Source: JBBQDZ01 sp038320185 (GTDB taxonomy: Bacteria; Actinomycetota; Thermoleophilia; Gaiellales; Gaiellaceae). Taken from it: a stretch of DNA of 23,353 nucleotides. Made by a program: the position numbers and the translations under genes. The stretch is from assembly GCA_038320185.1 (NCBI GenBank), contig JBBQDZ010000014.1, forward strand, positions 1 to 23,353, written 5' to 3'. Shown here one piece after another: positions 13,623 through 20,353 of this stretch. Numbering within the stretch: the first letter of the stretch is position 1; each line of letters begins with the position of its first letter. Below the pieces are notes generated by a model that saw only the letters and a list, made by a program, of their open reading frames with translations, ran no database searches and was not told where the DNA came from.

Positions 13623-16346
13623 GTGACGACCCTCGAGGAACCCCCGCGGGTGCGGCCGGGCGCCACCTGGTGGGAGCGGGCGGAACGCCTCGCCGAGTCC
13701 GCCGCGGTGACCGCTTCCGCGGCTACTCTCGACGAGGCGCTGCAGGCAATCGCCGTCGCGGCCGCGAGCGCGACAGGCGCCGCCGTGGCGGTCGTCCGCG
13801 TCGCTGAGGGGTCCGGGACACTCGTCGTTCGTGCAGTGGCGGCGGCCTCCCGCTCGGCCGCCGCCGAGGCGGAGGGCTCCCGGCTTTCCGTCGAGGAGGC
13901 TGCCGGCAGCTCACCATGCCTGGACGAGCAGGCTCCCGACGAGGTTCGCAGGCTCGCTCGGCGCCTTGACGCCGAGGCGACCCTGTACGCGCCCGCAGGG
14001 CTCGGCGGGACGACGGTGGGCTCGCTCGAGCTCTTCCGCGCGGGTGGTCCCTTCCTCGAGGCGGAGGTGACCCTGGCGCAGCTCGCGTCGAATCAGGTGA
14101 GCCTCGCCGTCCGAGTCTTTGGCCGCGCGGCGAGCGGCGACGGCCGGGCCGACGCGGCGGTCGACGCCCTTGCACTCGCCGGCGGAGCGCTCGCGGCCGT
14201 CGTCGACGACGACGCGGCGGAGCAGCTCGTCCGGATCGCGGCGGAGGCCTCAAGCGCCCGTGCTGCTCAGCTCTGGCGGACAGACCCGGAGGGGATGCTC
14301 GAGCCGTGGGCGTGCGAGAAGTCGGGCTGCGCCGCCGAGACGCGGGCGGCGGCCGAGGGTGCGCTCGTCTCGCACGACCCCGTGTGCGCGTCGATTGGGG
14401 ACGAGACGTGCGTGTCCGTCGCGATTGGCCAGCCGGCCTTCGGCGTCCTCCAGCTCCTGTTCGCGCAGCGGGAGGCCGCCGCAGCAGCAGCAGTCCACCT
14501 GGGGGCCTTCGCCGGCAGTGCCGCACGGGCGCTTCGCAGCGCGAGCCGCGCGCGCAGCACGGGCCTGGAGCTCGAGCGGAGCCGGGTGGTGCTCGGCGCG
14601 CTTGAGGAGGCGATCGCGCAGCTCTCGCTCGCGCACGCACTGACCGCGATCGTGGGGCGCGTCGGCGCGCTGTTCGACTCCGAGCAGGTTGCTGTCTACC
14701 TCAAGGACGGCGACCGGCTGGCGATCGCAGCGGCGCGCGGACTCTCCGGCGAGCACGAGGCGCTGGCCGACCGCCTGCTCGAGCTTGCGCTCGGCCCGTC
14801 TCGCCGCCGCGGCCTCGTCGCCGTGACGGACGCCACGACGGACGAGCGGCTGACGGGTCTCGGCGAGGTGCTGAGCGAGGCGGCCGTCGACGCAGCGGTT
14901 GCGGCTCCGCTCGTCGCCGGCGAAGAGGTGATCGGGCTCCTCGCGGTCTATCCGGAGGGCGGACGGTCGATCACAGAGGACGAGGAGGTGCTGCTCTCGA
15001 CCCTCGCGCGGCAGCTCGCAGTCGCGGTGCGAAACGCTTGCCTGCACGACGAGGCGAAGCAGATGGGAGTCGAGCTCGAGGCAGCGCTCGGCGCCGAGCG
15101 CCGCGCCGCCCGCCGCCTGGGGGCTCTCTTCGAGATCTCGCACTCGTTTGCGCAGAGCCTCTCCCTCGAGGCGACGCTGGAGGCGGTGGCGCGGACGGCC
15201 GTCGAGACACTCGATCTCGACGCAGCGGTCATCCGGGTTCCCGATGCACGCGGGGAGTCGCTCGTCATCCAGACCCTCCATGTCGCCAACCCGCGGCTCG
15301 AGGCGGTGCTCGAGACGATGCTCGCCCAGCCGGAGGTGCTGTCGAAACACGAACTCGTGCGGCTCTTTCGCCGGGGGCGTCCCCTCGTTCTGGATCCCGC
15401 TTCGGCGGGGTCTCTCGGAGGCTCGTTCCCGCTGCTCGTTCCGTTCCTCCAGAAGGGCTCGACCGGAGCCGTCGTCCCGCTCGCCACGCCGACGGACGTG
15501 CTCGCGACTCTGACGCTGCTCTCGCTCGATCCGGCCCGTCCAATCGGCCGTGAGACGATCGAGGCGGCCTCTTCGATCGCGAGCCAGGCGGCGCTTGCGC
15601 TCGAGAACGCGCACCTTTACCAGCAGCAAAAACAGTTCGCCGACACGATGCAGCGCTCCCTGCTCCCCCGCCAGCAGCCCCGGGTGCCGGGCCTCGACCT
15701 GGGCGTCGTCTACGAGTCGTCGGCGCGGATGGCGCTCGGCGGCGATATCTACGACTTCATGGCGCTCGACGACGGCCGGTTCGCGGTCATCCTCGGCGAC
15801 GTCACCGGCCACGGCGTCGACGCCGCGGCCGACATGGCGATGGCGAAGTTCGTCTTTCGCTCAGTTGCGCGCGAGCACCCCGAGCCCGGCGAGTTCCTCG
15901 CCCAGGCGAACGAGGTGGTGGCCGGGGAGATCGAGGTCGGGAAGTTCATCACCCTCCTCTACCTGACGATCGATCCGCGCTCCGGCGCCCTCGCCTGCGC
16001 CGGCGCCGGCCACCCACCCCCGCGGCTGCTGCGGCCCGACGGAACGGTCGTGCCGATCGAGGTCTCCGGGCTCGCGCTCGGGATCGAGGGGAACCAGCGC
16101 TACGTGGAGCTGCGCGAGCTGCTCGACCCGGGTGCCGCCGTCGTCCTCTACACCGACGGCGTGGTCGAGGCGCGCGCCGGAGACGAGCTCTACGGCGTCG
16201 AGCGGCTCGACGAGACCCTTGCCCGCCTGCACGGACGGTCGGCACAGGCGATCGCACGCGGCCTCGTCGACGACTGTCGGCGCTTCGGCGGCGGGGAACT
16301 GGTCGACGACTGTGCGGTCGTCGTCGTCGGGAGGGACGGGCCGTGA
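13623..16346 (+). CDS. Multi-GAF PP2C/SpoIIE-type serine phosphatase
   Basis: A soluble signalling phosphatase of 907 residues. I read four GAF-like units: about 30-165, 185-305, 330-475 and 500-665; the first two are weaker. The second holds four Cys (C231, C236, C255, C263). A short coiled linker (ENAHLYQQQKQFADTMQRSLLP begins at about 661) is typical of RsbU-like enzymes. The SpoIIE/PP2C domain (about 690-905) has metal-binding D708 (GGDIYDF), D726 (GDVTGHG), D845 (YTDGVVEA) and D896 (VDDC). Such enzymes usually dephosphorylate an anti-anti-sigma factor, but none is encoded nearby. There is no membrane segment. The GTG follows a -10-like box; the stop is 40 bases before the next gene, which has its own promoter. 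Confidence 0.92.
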   Translation: MTTLEEPPRVRPGATWWERAERLAESAAVTASAATLDEALQAIAVAAASATGAAVAVVRVAEGSGTLVVRAVAAASRSAAAEAEGSRLSVEEAAGSSPCLDEQAPDEVRRLARRLDAEATLYAPAGLGGTTVGSLELFRAGGPFLEAEVTLAQLASNQVSLAVRVFGRAASGDGRADAAVDALALAGGALAAVVDDDAAEQLVRIAAEASSARAAQLWRTDPEGMLEPWACEKSGCAAETRAAAEGALVSHDPVCASIGDETCVSVAIGQPAFGVLQLLFAQREAAAAAAVHLGAFAGSAARALRSASRARSTGLELERSRVVLGALEEAIAQLSLAHALTAIVGRVGALFDSEQVAVYLKDGDRLAIAAARGLSGEHEALADRLLELALGPSRRRGLVAVTDATTDERLTGLGEVLSEAAVDAAVAAPLVAGEEVIGLLAVYPEGGRSITEDEEVLLSTLARQLAVAVRNACLHDEAKQMGVELEAALGAERRAARRLGALFEISHSFAQSLSLEATLEAVARTAVETLDLDAAVIRVPDARGESLVIQTLHVANPRLEAVLETMLAQPEVLSKHELVRLFRRGRPLVLDPASAGSLGGSFPLLVPFLQKGSTGAVVPLATPTDVLATLTLLSLDPARPIGRETIEAASSIASQAALALENAHLYQQQKQFADTMQRSLLPRQQPRVPGLDLGVVYESSARMALGGDIYDFMALDDGRFAVILGDVTGHGVDAAADMAMAKFVFRSVAREHPEPGEFLAQANEVVAGEIEVGKFITLLYLTIDPRSGALACAGAGHPPPRLLRPDGTVVPIEVSGLALGIEGNQRYVELRELLDPGAAVVLYTDGVVEARAGDELYGVERLDETLARLHGRSAQAIARGLVDDCRRFGGGELVDDCAVVVVGRDGP

Positions 16347-16374
16347 GAGCGAGGCCAGGCCCGGGCGCCGGAGG

Positions 16375-16380
16375 TACACT
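16375..16380 (+). promoter_or_regulatory. -10 hexamer of the L,D-transpeptidase operon, leaderless geometry
   Basis: TACACT, 6 bases before GTG 16387. It would drive the transpeptidase, TlpA-, CcmH- and CcdA-type genes, which are spaced by at most 15 bases. Confidence 0.6.
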
Positions 16381-16386
16381 CCGACA

Positions 16387-17457
16387 GTGAGGCGAGCCGG
16401 TCTCGGTCTGATGGTGCTCGCTTTCGGCCTGGCCGGCGCGTTCGCTGCGAACGTCGTCGCGGGAACCGTGGCGCTGCCGGGCGTCTCGAGGGGGAGCAGG
16501 CCGGGCGCCAGCACGCCGGCGCCGACTTCGACGACGTCGCGGAATACGGCGCCGAAGCAGAAACCTCGACCGAAGCCGAAGCCCAAGCCGCAGCGAATCG
16601 CTGCGCGGGTCACGGTCGCGGGAATCCGGGTCGGACGTATGAAGCCCGCCGCCGCGGAGCAGAAGGTGCGAAGCGCGCTCGCCCGGCCGCTTGTGCTGCG
16701 GGCAGGGAACCTCCGACTCTCCGTCCGCCCTGCGCAACTCGGGTTCCATCCGCATCTCCTCAGCGCGATTGCGCGGGCGAAGAAGGCTCGGCCGGGAGCT
16801 CACGTCAAGCTCCTCGTCGTGGTGGAGACGGGAGCGGTTTCGCGATTCGTAGGCGAGGTGGCCGTCCGCTTCCACCGCGACGCCGTCGACTCGCAGCTCT
16901 CCTTGCGCGGCCTCCGGCCGTTCCTCACCGAGAGCTCGGCCGGTCGCGACCTCGTCCGCGCGGTGTCCGCGCAGCGGATCGTCTTCAGCCTCCTGCACAA
17001 CGAGCGGCGGCCGGTCGCTCTGCCGGTTCGGCGCGAAAGACAGGCCGTGAGCCGCTCCAGCTTCGGCCCCGTCATCGTGATCCGGCGCGGCTCGAACGAG
17101 CTCCTCCTCTACGACGGAATGAAGCCGTGGCGGACCTTCGCCGCAGCGACCGGCCAGTCGCGCTACCCGACGCCGCTCGGCCGGTTCTCAATCGTGGTCA
17201 AGTGGCGAAACCCCTGGTGGTACCCGCCGAACTCGGCGTGGGCGAGAGGCCTCAAGCCCGTACCGCCAGGCCCTGGCAACCCGCTTGGAACTCGCTGGAT
17301 GGGCCTGACCGCGCCGGGGGTGGGCATTCACGGCACCCCTGACGACGCCTCCATCGGCTACTCGCTCTCGCACGGCTGCATCCGGATGCACATCCCGGAC
17401 GCCGAGTGGCTGTTCGACCAGGTCTCGATCGGGACCCCGGTCTTCATCGTCGGGTAG
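16387..17457 (+). CDS. L,D-transpeptidase (YkuD domain)
   Basis: An exported wall enzyme of 356 residues that would form 3-3 peptidoglycan cross-links or anchor proteins. An N-terminal membrane or signal segment (about 5-27) is followed by a Ser/Thr/Pro linker and a basic Pro-Lys run (KPRPKPKPKP). A region resembling the substrate-side domain before YkuD (about 75-215) comes next. The catalytic domain (about 225-356) carries GIHGT and the signature SHGCIRMH with H329 and nucleophile C331, 25 residues from the end. GTG 16387 is chosen for the -10 box 6 bases upstream and because it places the hydrophobic segment at the N-terminus. A thioredoxin-like gene starts 5 bases after the stop, which may reflect the need to keep extracellular thiols reduced. 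Confidence 0.92.
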   Translation: MRRAGLGLMVLAFGLAGAFAANVVAGTVALPGVSRGSRPGASTPAPTSTTSRNTAPKQKPRPKPKPKPQRIAARVTVAGIRVGRMKPAAAEQKVRSALARPLVLRAGNLRLSVRPAQLGFHPHLLSAIARAKKARPGAHVKLLVVVETGAVSRFVGEVAVRFHRDAVDSQLSLRGLRPFLTESSAGRDLVRAVSAQRIVFSLLHNERRPVALPVRRERQAVSRSSFGPVIVIRRGSNELLLYDGMKPWRTFAAATGQSRYPTPLGRFSIVVKWRNPWWYPPNSAWARGLKPVPPGPGNPLGTRWMGLTAPGVGIHGTPDDASIGYSLSHGCIRMHIPDAEWLFDQVSIGTPVFIVG

Positions 17458-17462
17458 GTGCG

Positions 17463-17993
17463 GTGTCGAGGCGGCTAAGGCTCGGCAGCCAGGGGCTGGC
17501 CCTGGCGCTCGTTGCCGGGCTGCTGGCCCTTCTTGTCTGGAAGGTCGCCCATCCCAACCACGTCCCGAAGGGGACCGCGCCGAACTTCACGCTCCCTCGC
17601 CTGAGCGGATCCGGGGAGATCGAGCTCGCCTCGCTTCGAGGAAAGGCCGTCGTCCTGAACTTCGCCGCCTCGTGGTGCGTTCCGTGCAAGCAGGAGGCGC
17701 CGCTCTTCGAAGGTCTCTGGCGCCGCTACCGCTCGCGCGGCGTCGTCGTGCTCGGGATCGATGCCAAGGACTTTCGCGGTGACGGGCGGAGCTTCGTCCG
17801 CCGCCACCGGATCACGTACCCGTTCGTCTACGACGGCCCTGGCCGCATGTACGACCGCTACGGGCTCACGGGCTTCCCGGAGACGTTCTTCGTCGGGCGA
17901 ACCGGCAAGCTCGTCGCGCACATCCCCGGCGCCGTCGGCCGCCACGACCTGCCGCGGGTCGAGGGTTACATCCGGCGAGCCCTCAGCTCGTGA
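17463..17993 (+). CDS. Membrane-anchored TlpA/ResA-type thiol-disulfide oxidoreductase
   Basis: A 176-residue thioredoxin-fold protein with one N-terminal membrane anchor (about 10-27) and the catalytic domain outside. The redox motif WCVPC gives C72 and C75, preceded by VVLNFAAS. The cis-Pro loop is GFPETFFVG and the domain starts at APNFTLPRLSG. Such proteins reduce apocytochrome c haem-binding cysteines or other exported thiols, with electrons from CcdA. GTG 17463 gives a proper anchor. It lies 5 bases after the transpeptidase stop and overlaps the next gene as GTGA. Confidence 0.9.
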   Translation: MSRRLRLGSQGLALALVAGLLALLVWKVAHPNHVPKGTAPNFTLPRLSGSGEIELASLRGKAVVLNFAASWCVPCKQEAPLFEGLWRRYRSRGVVVLGIDAKDFRGDGRSFVRRHRITYPFVYDGPGRMYDRYGLTGFPETFFVGRTGKLVAHIPGAVGRHDLPRVEGYIRRALSS

Positions 17994-18457
17994 AGCTGCT
18001 CCTCCTCGCGGGCGGCCTCCTCGCGGCGCTGGCAATCGCGACGCCGGCACCCGCGAGCGAGCGCCACCCGACGCTCCAGGAGCTCGAGACGATGCTTATC
18101 TGCCCCACGTGTCACACGACGCTCGACCAGTCTGACGCGCCGATCGCGCGGCGGATGAAGCGGTTCATCGTCGTCCGGATCGACGCCGGCGATACCCGCA
18201 GCGAGATCAAGGCGAAGCTTGTCGCGCAGTTCGGCGAGGCAGTCCTCGCAGCCCCGCCGAGGAAGGGCTTCGACCTGCTGGCGTGGTGGCTGCCGATCGT
18301 CGGTATCAGCGCGGGCGGCGCCGCCCTGGGGCTCGCCGCGTGGCACTGGAGCTCGCGGCGCGGAACACAACCTCTGCCGGTGCTCGCGGCGGGGCCCGCG
18401 CTCGCTCCCGAGCTCGAGCGTCGGCTCGACGAGGAACTGGGCCGCTACGACGGCTGA
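17990..18457 (+). CDS. CcmH-type cytochrome c maturation protein
   Basis: A 155-residue protein with a cleavable-type signal (about 1-23, ending APAS) and a CcmH/CycL domain. The thiol motif is CPTC (C38, C41), followed by LDQSDAPIARRMKRFI and RIDAGDTRSEIK, close to the family pattern. A membrane helix follows (about 97-120) with a short cytoplasmic tail. CcmH normally reduces apocytochrome c in the Ccm (System I) pathway. Here its neighbours are TlpA- and CcdA-like proteins instead of CcmE/F. The GTG start overlaps the preceding stop (GTGA). Confidence 0.88.
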   Translation: MKLLLLAGGLLAALAIATPAPASERHPTLQELETMLICPTCHTTLDQSDAPIARRMKRFIVVRIDAGDTRSEIKAKLVAQFGEAVLAAPPRKGFDLLAWWLPIVGISAGGAALGLAAWHWSSRRGTQPLPVLAAGPALAPELERRLDEELGRYDG

Positions 18458-18472
18458 CCGGTTCAGGCACGC

Positions 18473-19183
18473 GTGCTGACGCGCATCCCGATCGCCCTGG
18501 TCGCCGGCCTCGCGTCGATCGTGACGCCATGCGTCCTCCCGCTCGTCCCGGGCTACCTGTCGGCCGTGTCTGCCGTAGAGGCCGGGCGGCTCGGCGAGCG
18601 CGGCAGCGCTCGGCGCGTCGTCGTCGCGACCATTCCGTTCATCCTCGGCTTCACCGCCGTGTTCGTCGTCCTCGGAGCCGGAGCCGCCGCGATCGGAGGC
18701 GTCGTCGATCGCCGCTCCCAGACAGCGATCGCGGGTTTCGTGCTCGTCGTGCTCGGACTCGCGTTCGTCGGCGCGCTGCCGTGGCCCGAGCGGGCAGTTG
18801 CGCCCGGGCTGCTCGCGCGGGCTCGAGGCCGAGGGTCGAACGCACTCCTCGGCGGGGCTTTCGCGGTGTGCGCGGCGCCGTGCATCGGTACGGTCCTCGC
18901 GGCCGTCCTCGTTCTCGCGAGCAACACCGGGACGATCCTCCGCGGCTCGATCCTCCTTGCCGCCTACTCGCTCGGCCTCGGCCTCGGCTTCCTCCTCGCC
19001 GGTCTCGCCTTCGCCCGGGCGATGGGGGCGTTCCGGTGGGTGCGAGACCACTACCCGGTGATCCGAATCAGCAGCGGAGTGACGTTGATCGCGCTCGGCC
19101 TGCTTCTCTTCTTCGACCGCGACTGGTGGCTGCGCGTGCTCCTCAACCGCGCGCTCGAGCGGGTTGGCCTCGACAGCCTCTAG
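18473..19183 (+). CDS. ccdA: CcdA-type thiol-disulfide membrane transporter
   Basis: A 236-residue integral membrane protein with six hydrophobic segments, which carries reducing power from cytoplasmic thioredoxin to extracytoplasmic partners. The two reactive regions are TPCVLPLVPGY (C20) and CAAPCIG (C133, C137). This is the short DsbD/CcdA form without extra domains. It probably feeds electrons to the TlpA- and CcmH-type proteins encoded just upstream, with a 15-base gap. The CTAG at 19180-19183 ends this gene and the convergent DUF309 gene at once. Confidence 0.92.
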   Translation: MLTRIPIALVAGLASIVTPCVLPLVPGYLSAVSAVEAGRLGERGSARRVVVATIPFILGFTAVFVVLGAGAAAIGGVVDRRSQTAIAGFVLVVLGLAFVGALPWPERAVAPGLLARARGRGSNALLGGAFAVCAAPCIGTVLAAVLVLASNTGTILRGSILLAAYSLGLGLGFLLAGLAFARAMGAFRWVRDHYPVIRISSGVTLIALGLLLFFDRDWWLRVLLNRALERVGLDSL

Positions 19184-19503
19184 AGCGGCTCGCCGAGTCC
19201 GAGGTTGCCGCCGGCCACGCTCGCGCGTGCGGCCTGGAGCCGTTCCAGGAGCGGCTCGAGGTGCACACAACGGTGGCTCGGGGCGTAGGGGGAGAGGCGC
19301 CGCTGCGCCTTCTCGAGCTGGCGCTCGCAGCCCACCCTGTTGCCGCGCCCGGCCTGGTACCAGGCGACCGCCACATGGACGAGGCCCTGGAGGAAGTCTC
19401 GTTCCTCCGGCGGTGCGGCCCGCCAGGCTAGCTCGAGCTCCTCGTGCGCCTCGAAGTACTCGCCGCGGCGGATCAGGTCGAGCCCACGGGAGAGGCGTGC
19501 GTC
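19180..19503 (-). CDS. DUF309 family protein with no normal start codon
   Basis: The conserved DUF309 core is clear: ARLSRGLDLIRRGEYFEAHE, ELELAWRA, then DFLQGLVHVAVAWYQAGRGN and CERQLEKAQRRL. From GAC at 19503 the frame gives 107 residues, about the family size. Yet between the upstream in-frame stop (19609-19611) and the domain there is no ATG, GTG or TTG; the first such codon is a GTG inside the domain (in VHVAV). A 31-codon frame ends exactly where the domain begins, at GTC TGA C. Either an unusual start codon (for example CTG in LDLI), a +1 shift, or a one-base sequence error must be assumed. The 5' boundary given is only where homology-like sequence starts. Confidence 0.7.
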   Translation of the reverse strand, partial: DARLSRGLDLIRRGEYFEAHEELELAWRAAPPEERDFLQGLVHVAVAWYQAGRGNRVGCERQLEKAQRRLSPYAPSHRCVHLEPLLERLQAARASVAGGNLGLGEPL

Positions 19504-19597
19504 AGACGGCGACCTTGACCCCGCCGTCCTCGACCCGAACCCCGTAGGCGCAACGCTCGACCGCGGGGGAAACGGTAACGAAACGGCTTGTCCCCAC
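19502..19597 (-). CDS. 31-residue ORF abutting DUF309, possibly its true N-terminus
   Basis: GTG 19597 starts a frame encoding MGTSRFVTVSPAVERC and a further 15 residues ending GGVKVAV. A TAGGGT box lies 8 bases upstream. Its TGA stop overlaps the beginning of the DUF309 core, which is in the +1 frame. It may be a small protein in its own right or the amino end of DUF309 separated by a frameshift. Confidence 0.4.
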   Translation of the reverse strand: MGTSRFVTVSPAVERCAYGVRVEDGGVKVAV

Positions 19598-19605
19598 CGG
19601 GCTCG

Positions 19606-19611
19606 ACCCTA
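19606..19611 (-). promoter_or_regulatory. -10 hexamer of the 31-codon ORF/DUF309 unit
   Basis: TAGGGT on the minus strand, 8 bases before GTG 19597. It is divergent from the box at 19653, with about 40 bases between them. Confidence 0.4.
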
Positions 19612-19652
19612 GCAGAGCCCCTTCCGCGGCCCCCAAGCAGCCGGAGAGGCGG

Positions 19653-19658
19653 TACGCT
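19653..19658 (+). promoter_or_regulatory. -10 hexamer of the receiver-like gene, leaderless geometry
   Basis: TACGCT, 6 bases before GTG 19665. The same hexamer serves pyk. Confidence 0.55.
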
Positions 19659-19664
19659 GCGGCT

Positions 19665-19988
19665 GTGGCAACGGTCCTGCTGGTGGGGGTCGACCTCTTC
19701 TTCCGCGGCAAGCTGGAGGCGCTTCTCCCGGAGCACCGCCTGGTGACGGTCGACAGCGTCGACCCGCCCGACCTCGTCATCGCCGACATCGCCCGGGTGG
19801 ACCCGGACGAGGTGGCGGATACCTATCCCGAGGTGCCGATCGTCGGCTTCGGAGGGCACGCCGACACCGCCGGGCTGCGCCGTGCGCATGCTGCCGGCTT
19901 CGACCAGGTCATCGTCAAAGCGGCGCTCCAGGAGCGCGCTGCGCAGGTCGTGGACGGGCTGATTGCCTCGGTAGACTCAGAGGCGTGA
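19665..19988 (+). CDS. Stand-alone receiver-like protein
   Basis: A 107-residue protein whose strand/helix pattern fits a CheY-like receiver: VLLVGVDLFFRGKLEALL, DLVIADIARVDPDEV, VPIVGFGGHAD, then GFDQVIVKAAL. D41 sits at the phosphoacceptor position and K85 at the conserved Lys. Only one acidic residue (D10) occupies the metal-binding pair, and the Thr/Ser position appears to be Gly (GFGGHAD). It is therefore a divergent or pseudo-receiver. There is no output domain. Its stop overlaps the ferredoxin start as GTGA, so the two are probably made together. Assignment is by pattern only. Confidence 0.7.
   Translation: MATVLLVGVDLFFRGKLEALLPEHRLVTVDSVDPPDLVIADIARVDPDEVADTYPEVPIVGFGGHADTAGLRRAHAAGFDQVIVKAALQERAAQVVDGLIASVDSEA
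19972..19977 (+). promoter_or_regulatory. -10 hexamer of the ferredoxin gene within the upstream gene
   Basis: TAGACT lies in the last codons of the receiver-like gene, 7 bases before GTG 19985. The ferredoxin could be read from its own leaderless transcript as well as by coupling. Confidence 0.5.
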
Positions 19989-20290
19989 CGTACATCATCG
20001 CGGAGCCCTGCATCGACATCAAGGATCGCTCCTGTGTCGATGTGTGCCCTGTCGACTGCATCCACGAGGCTGACCGGATCCTCGTCATCGATCCGGAAGA
20101 GTGCATCGACTGCGGGGCGTGCGAGCCCGAGTGCCCGGTCGAGGCGATCTTCCCGGAGGACGCGCTTCCCGACAAATGGGAACCCTTTGTGAAGATCAAC
20201 TACGCCTACAGCGACGGGATGTCGAGCGTGAACGACCTGACGCAGCGCTATGCCGTTGAGCACGACGTGCACAACGAGCCGATTGCCTAG
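19985..20290 (+). CDS. fdxA: 7Fe ferredoxin (3Fe-4S plus 4Fe-4S), FdxA type
   Basis: A 101-residue electron carrier. The Cys spacing matches Azotobacter-type FdI: C9, C17 and C50 for a 3Fe-4S cluster, and C21, C40, C43 and C46 for a 4Fe-4S cluster, with C25 extra. Characteristic segments are CVDVCPVDC and CIDCGACEPECP. The position of the second Cys of a CxxC pair is Ile (residue 12), which favours the 3Fe form over two 4Fe clusters. The length with a C-terminal extension is typical of actinobacterial FdxA. Likely partners are cytochrome P450s or oxidoreductases, none adjacent. A hairpin lies 7 bases after the stop. Confidence 0.93.
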   Translation: MTYIIAEPCIDIKDRSCVDVCPVDCIHEADRILVIDPEECIDCGACEPECPVEAIFPEDALPDKWEPFVKINYAYSDGMSSVNDLTQRYAVEHDVHNEPIA

Positions 20291-20297
20291 GAGCCTT

Positions 20298-20316
20298 CGC
20301 CGAACCGGATTCGGCG
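20298..20316 (+). terminator. Possible terminator hairpin after the ferredoxin gene
   Basis: CGCCGAA and TTCGGCG form a perfect 7-bp stem around CCGGA. It starts 7 bases after the stop codon. There is no U-tract, so termination is inferred. Confidence 0.5.
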
Positions 20317-20330
20317 CCGGCCCGAACGGT

Positions 20331-20336
20331 TATATG
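20331..20336 (+). promoter_or_regulatory. Possible -10 region of the anti-sigma gene
   Basis: TATATG is an AT-rich patch 17 bases before ATG 20354. It would give a leader of roughly 10 bases. It lacks the final T of the consensus and no -35 element is clear. Confidence 0.3.
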
Positions 20337-20353
20337 TAGGTCCCGATACGCCC

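Noticed and set aside
14250..15812. Minus-strand ORF of 520 codons inside the GAF/PP2C gene
   Set aside because: Antisense shadow of a strongly supported protein, without motifs or a promoter-like start.
17966..19270. Minus-strand ORF of 434 codons opposite ccmH and ccdA
   Set aside because: Rich in Arg, Glu and Asp as expected for antisense of membrane-protein codons; no domain seen.
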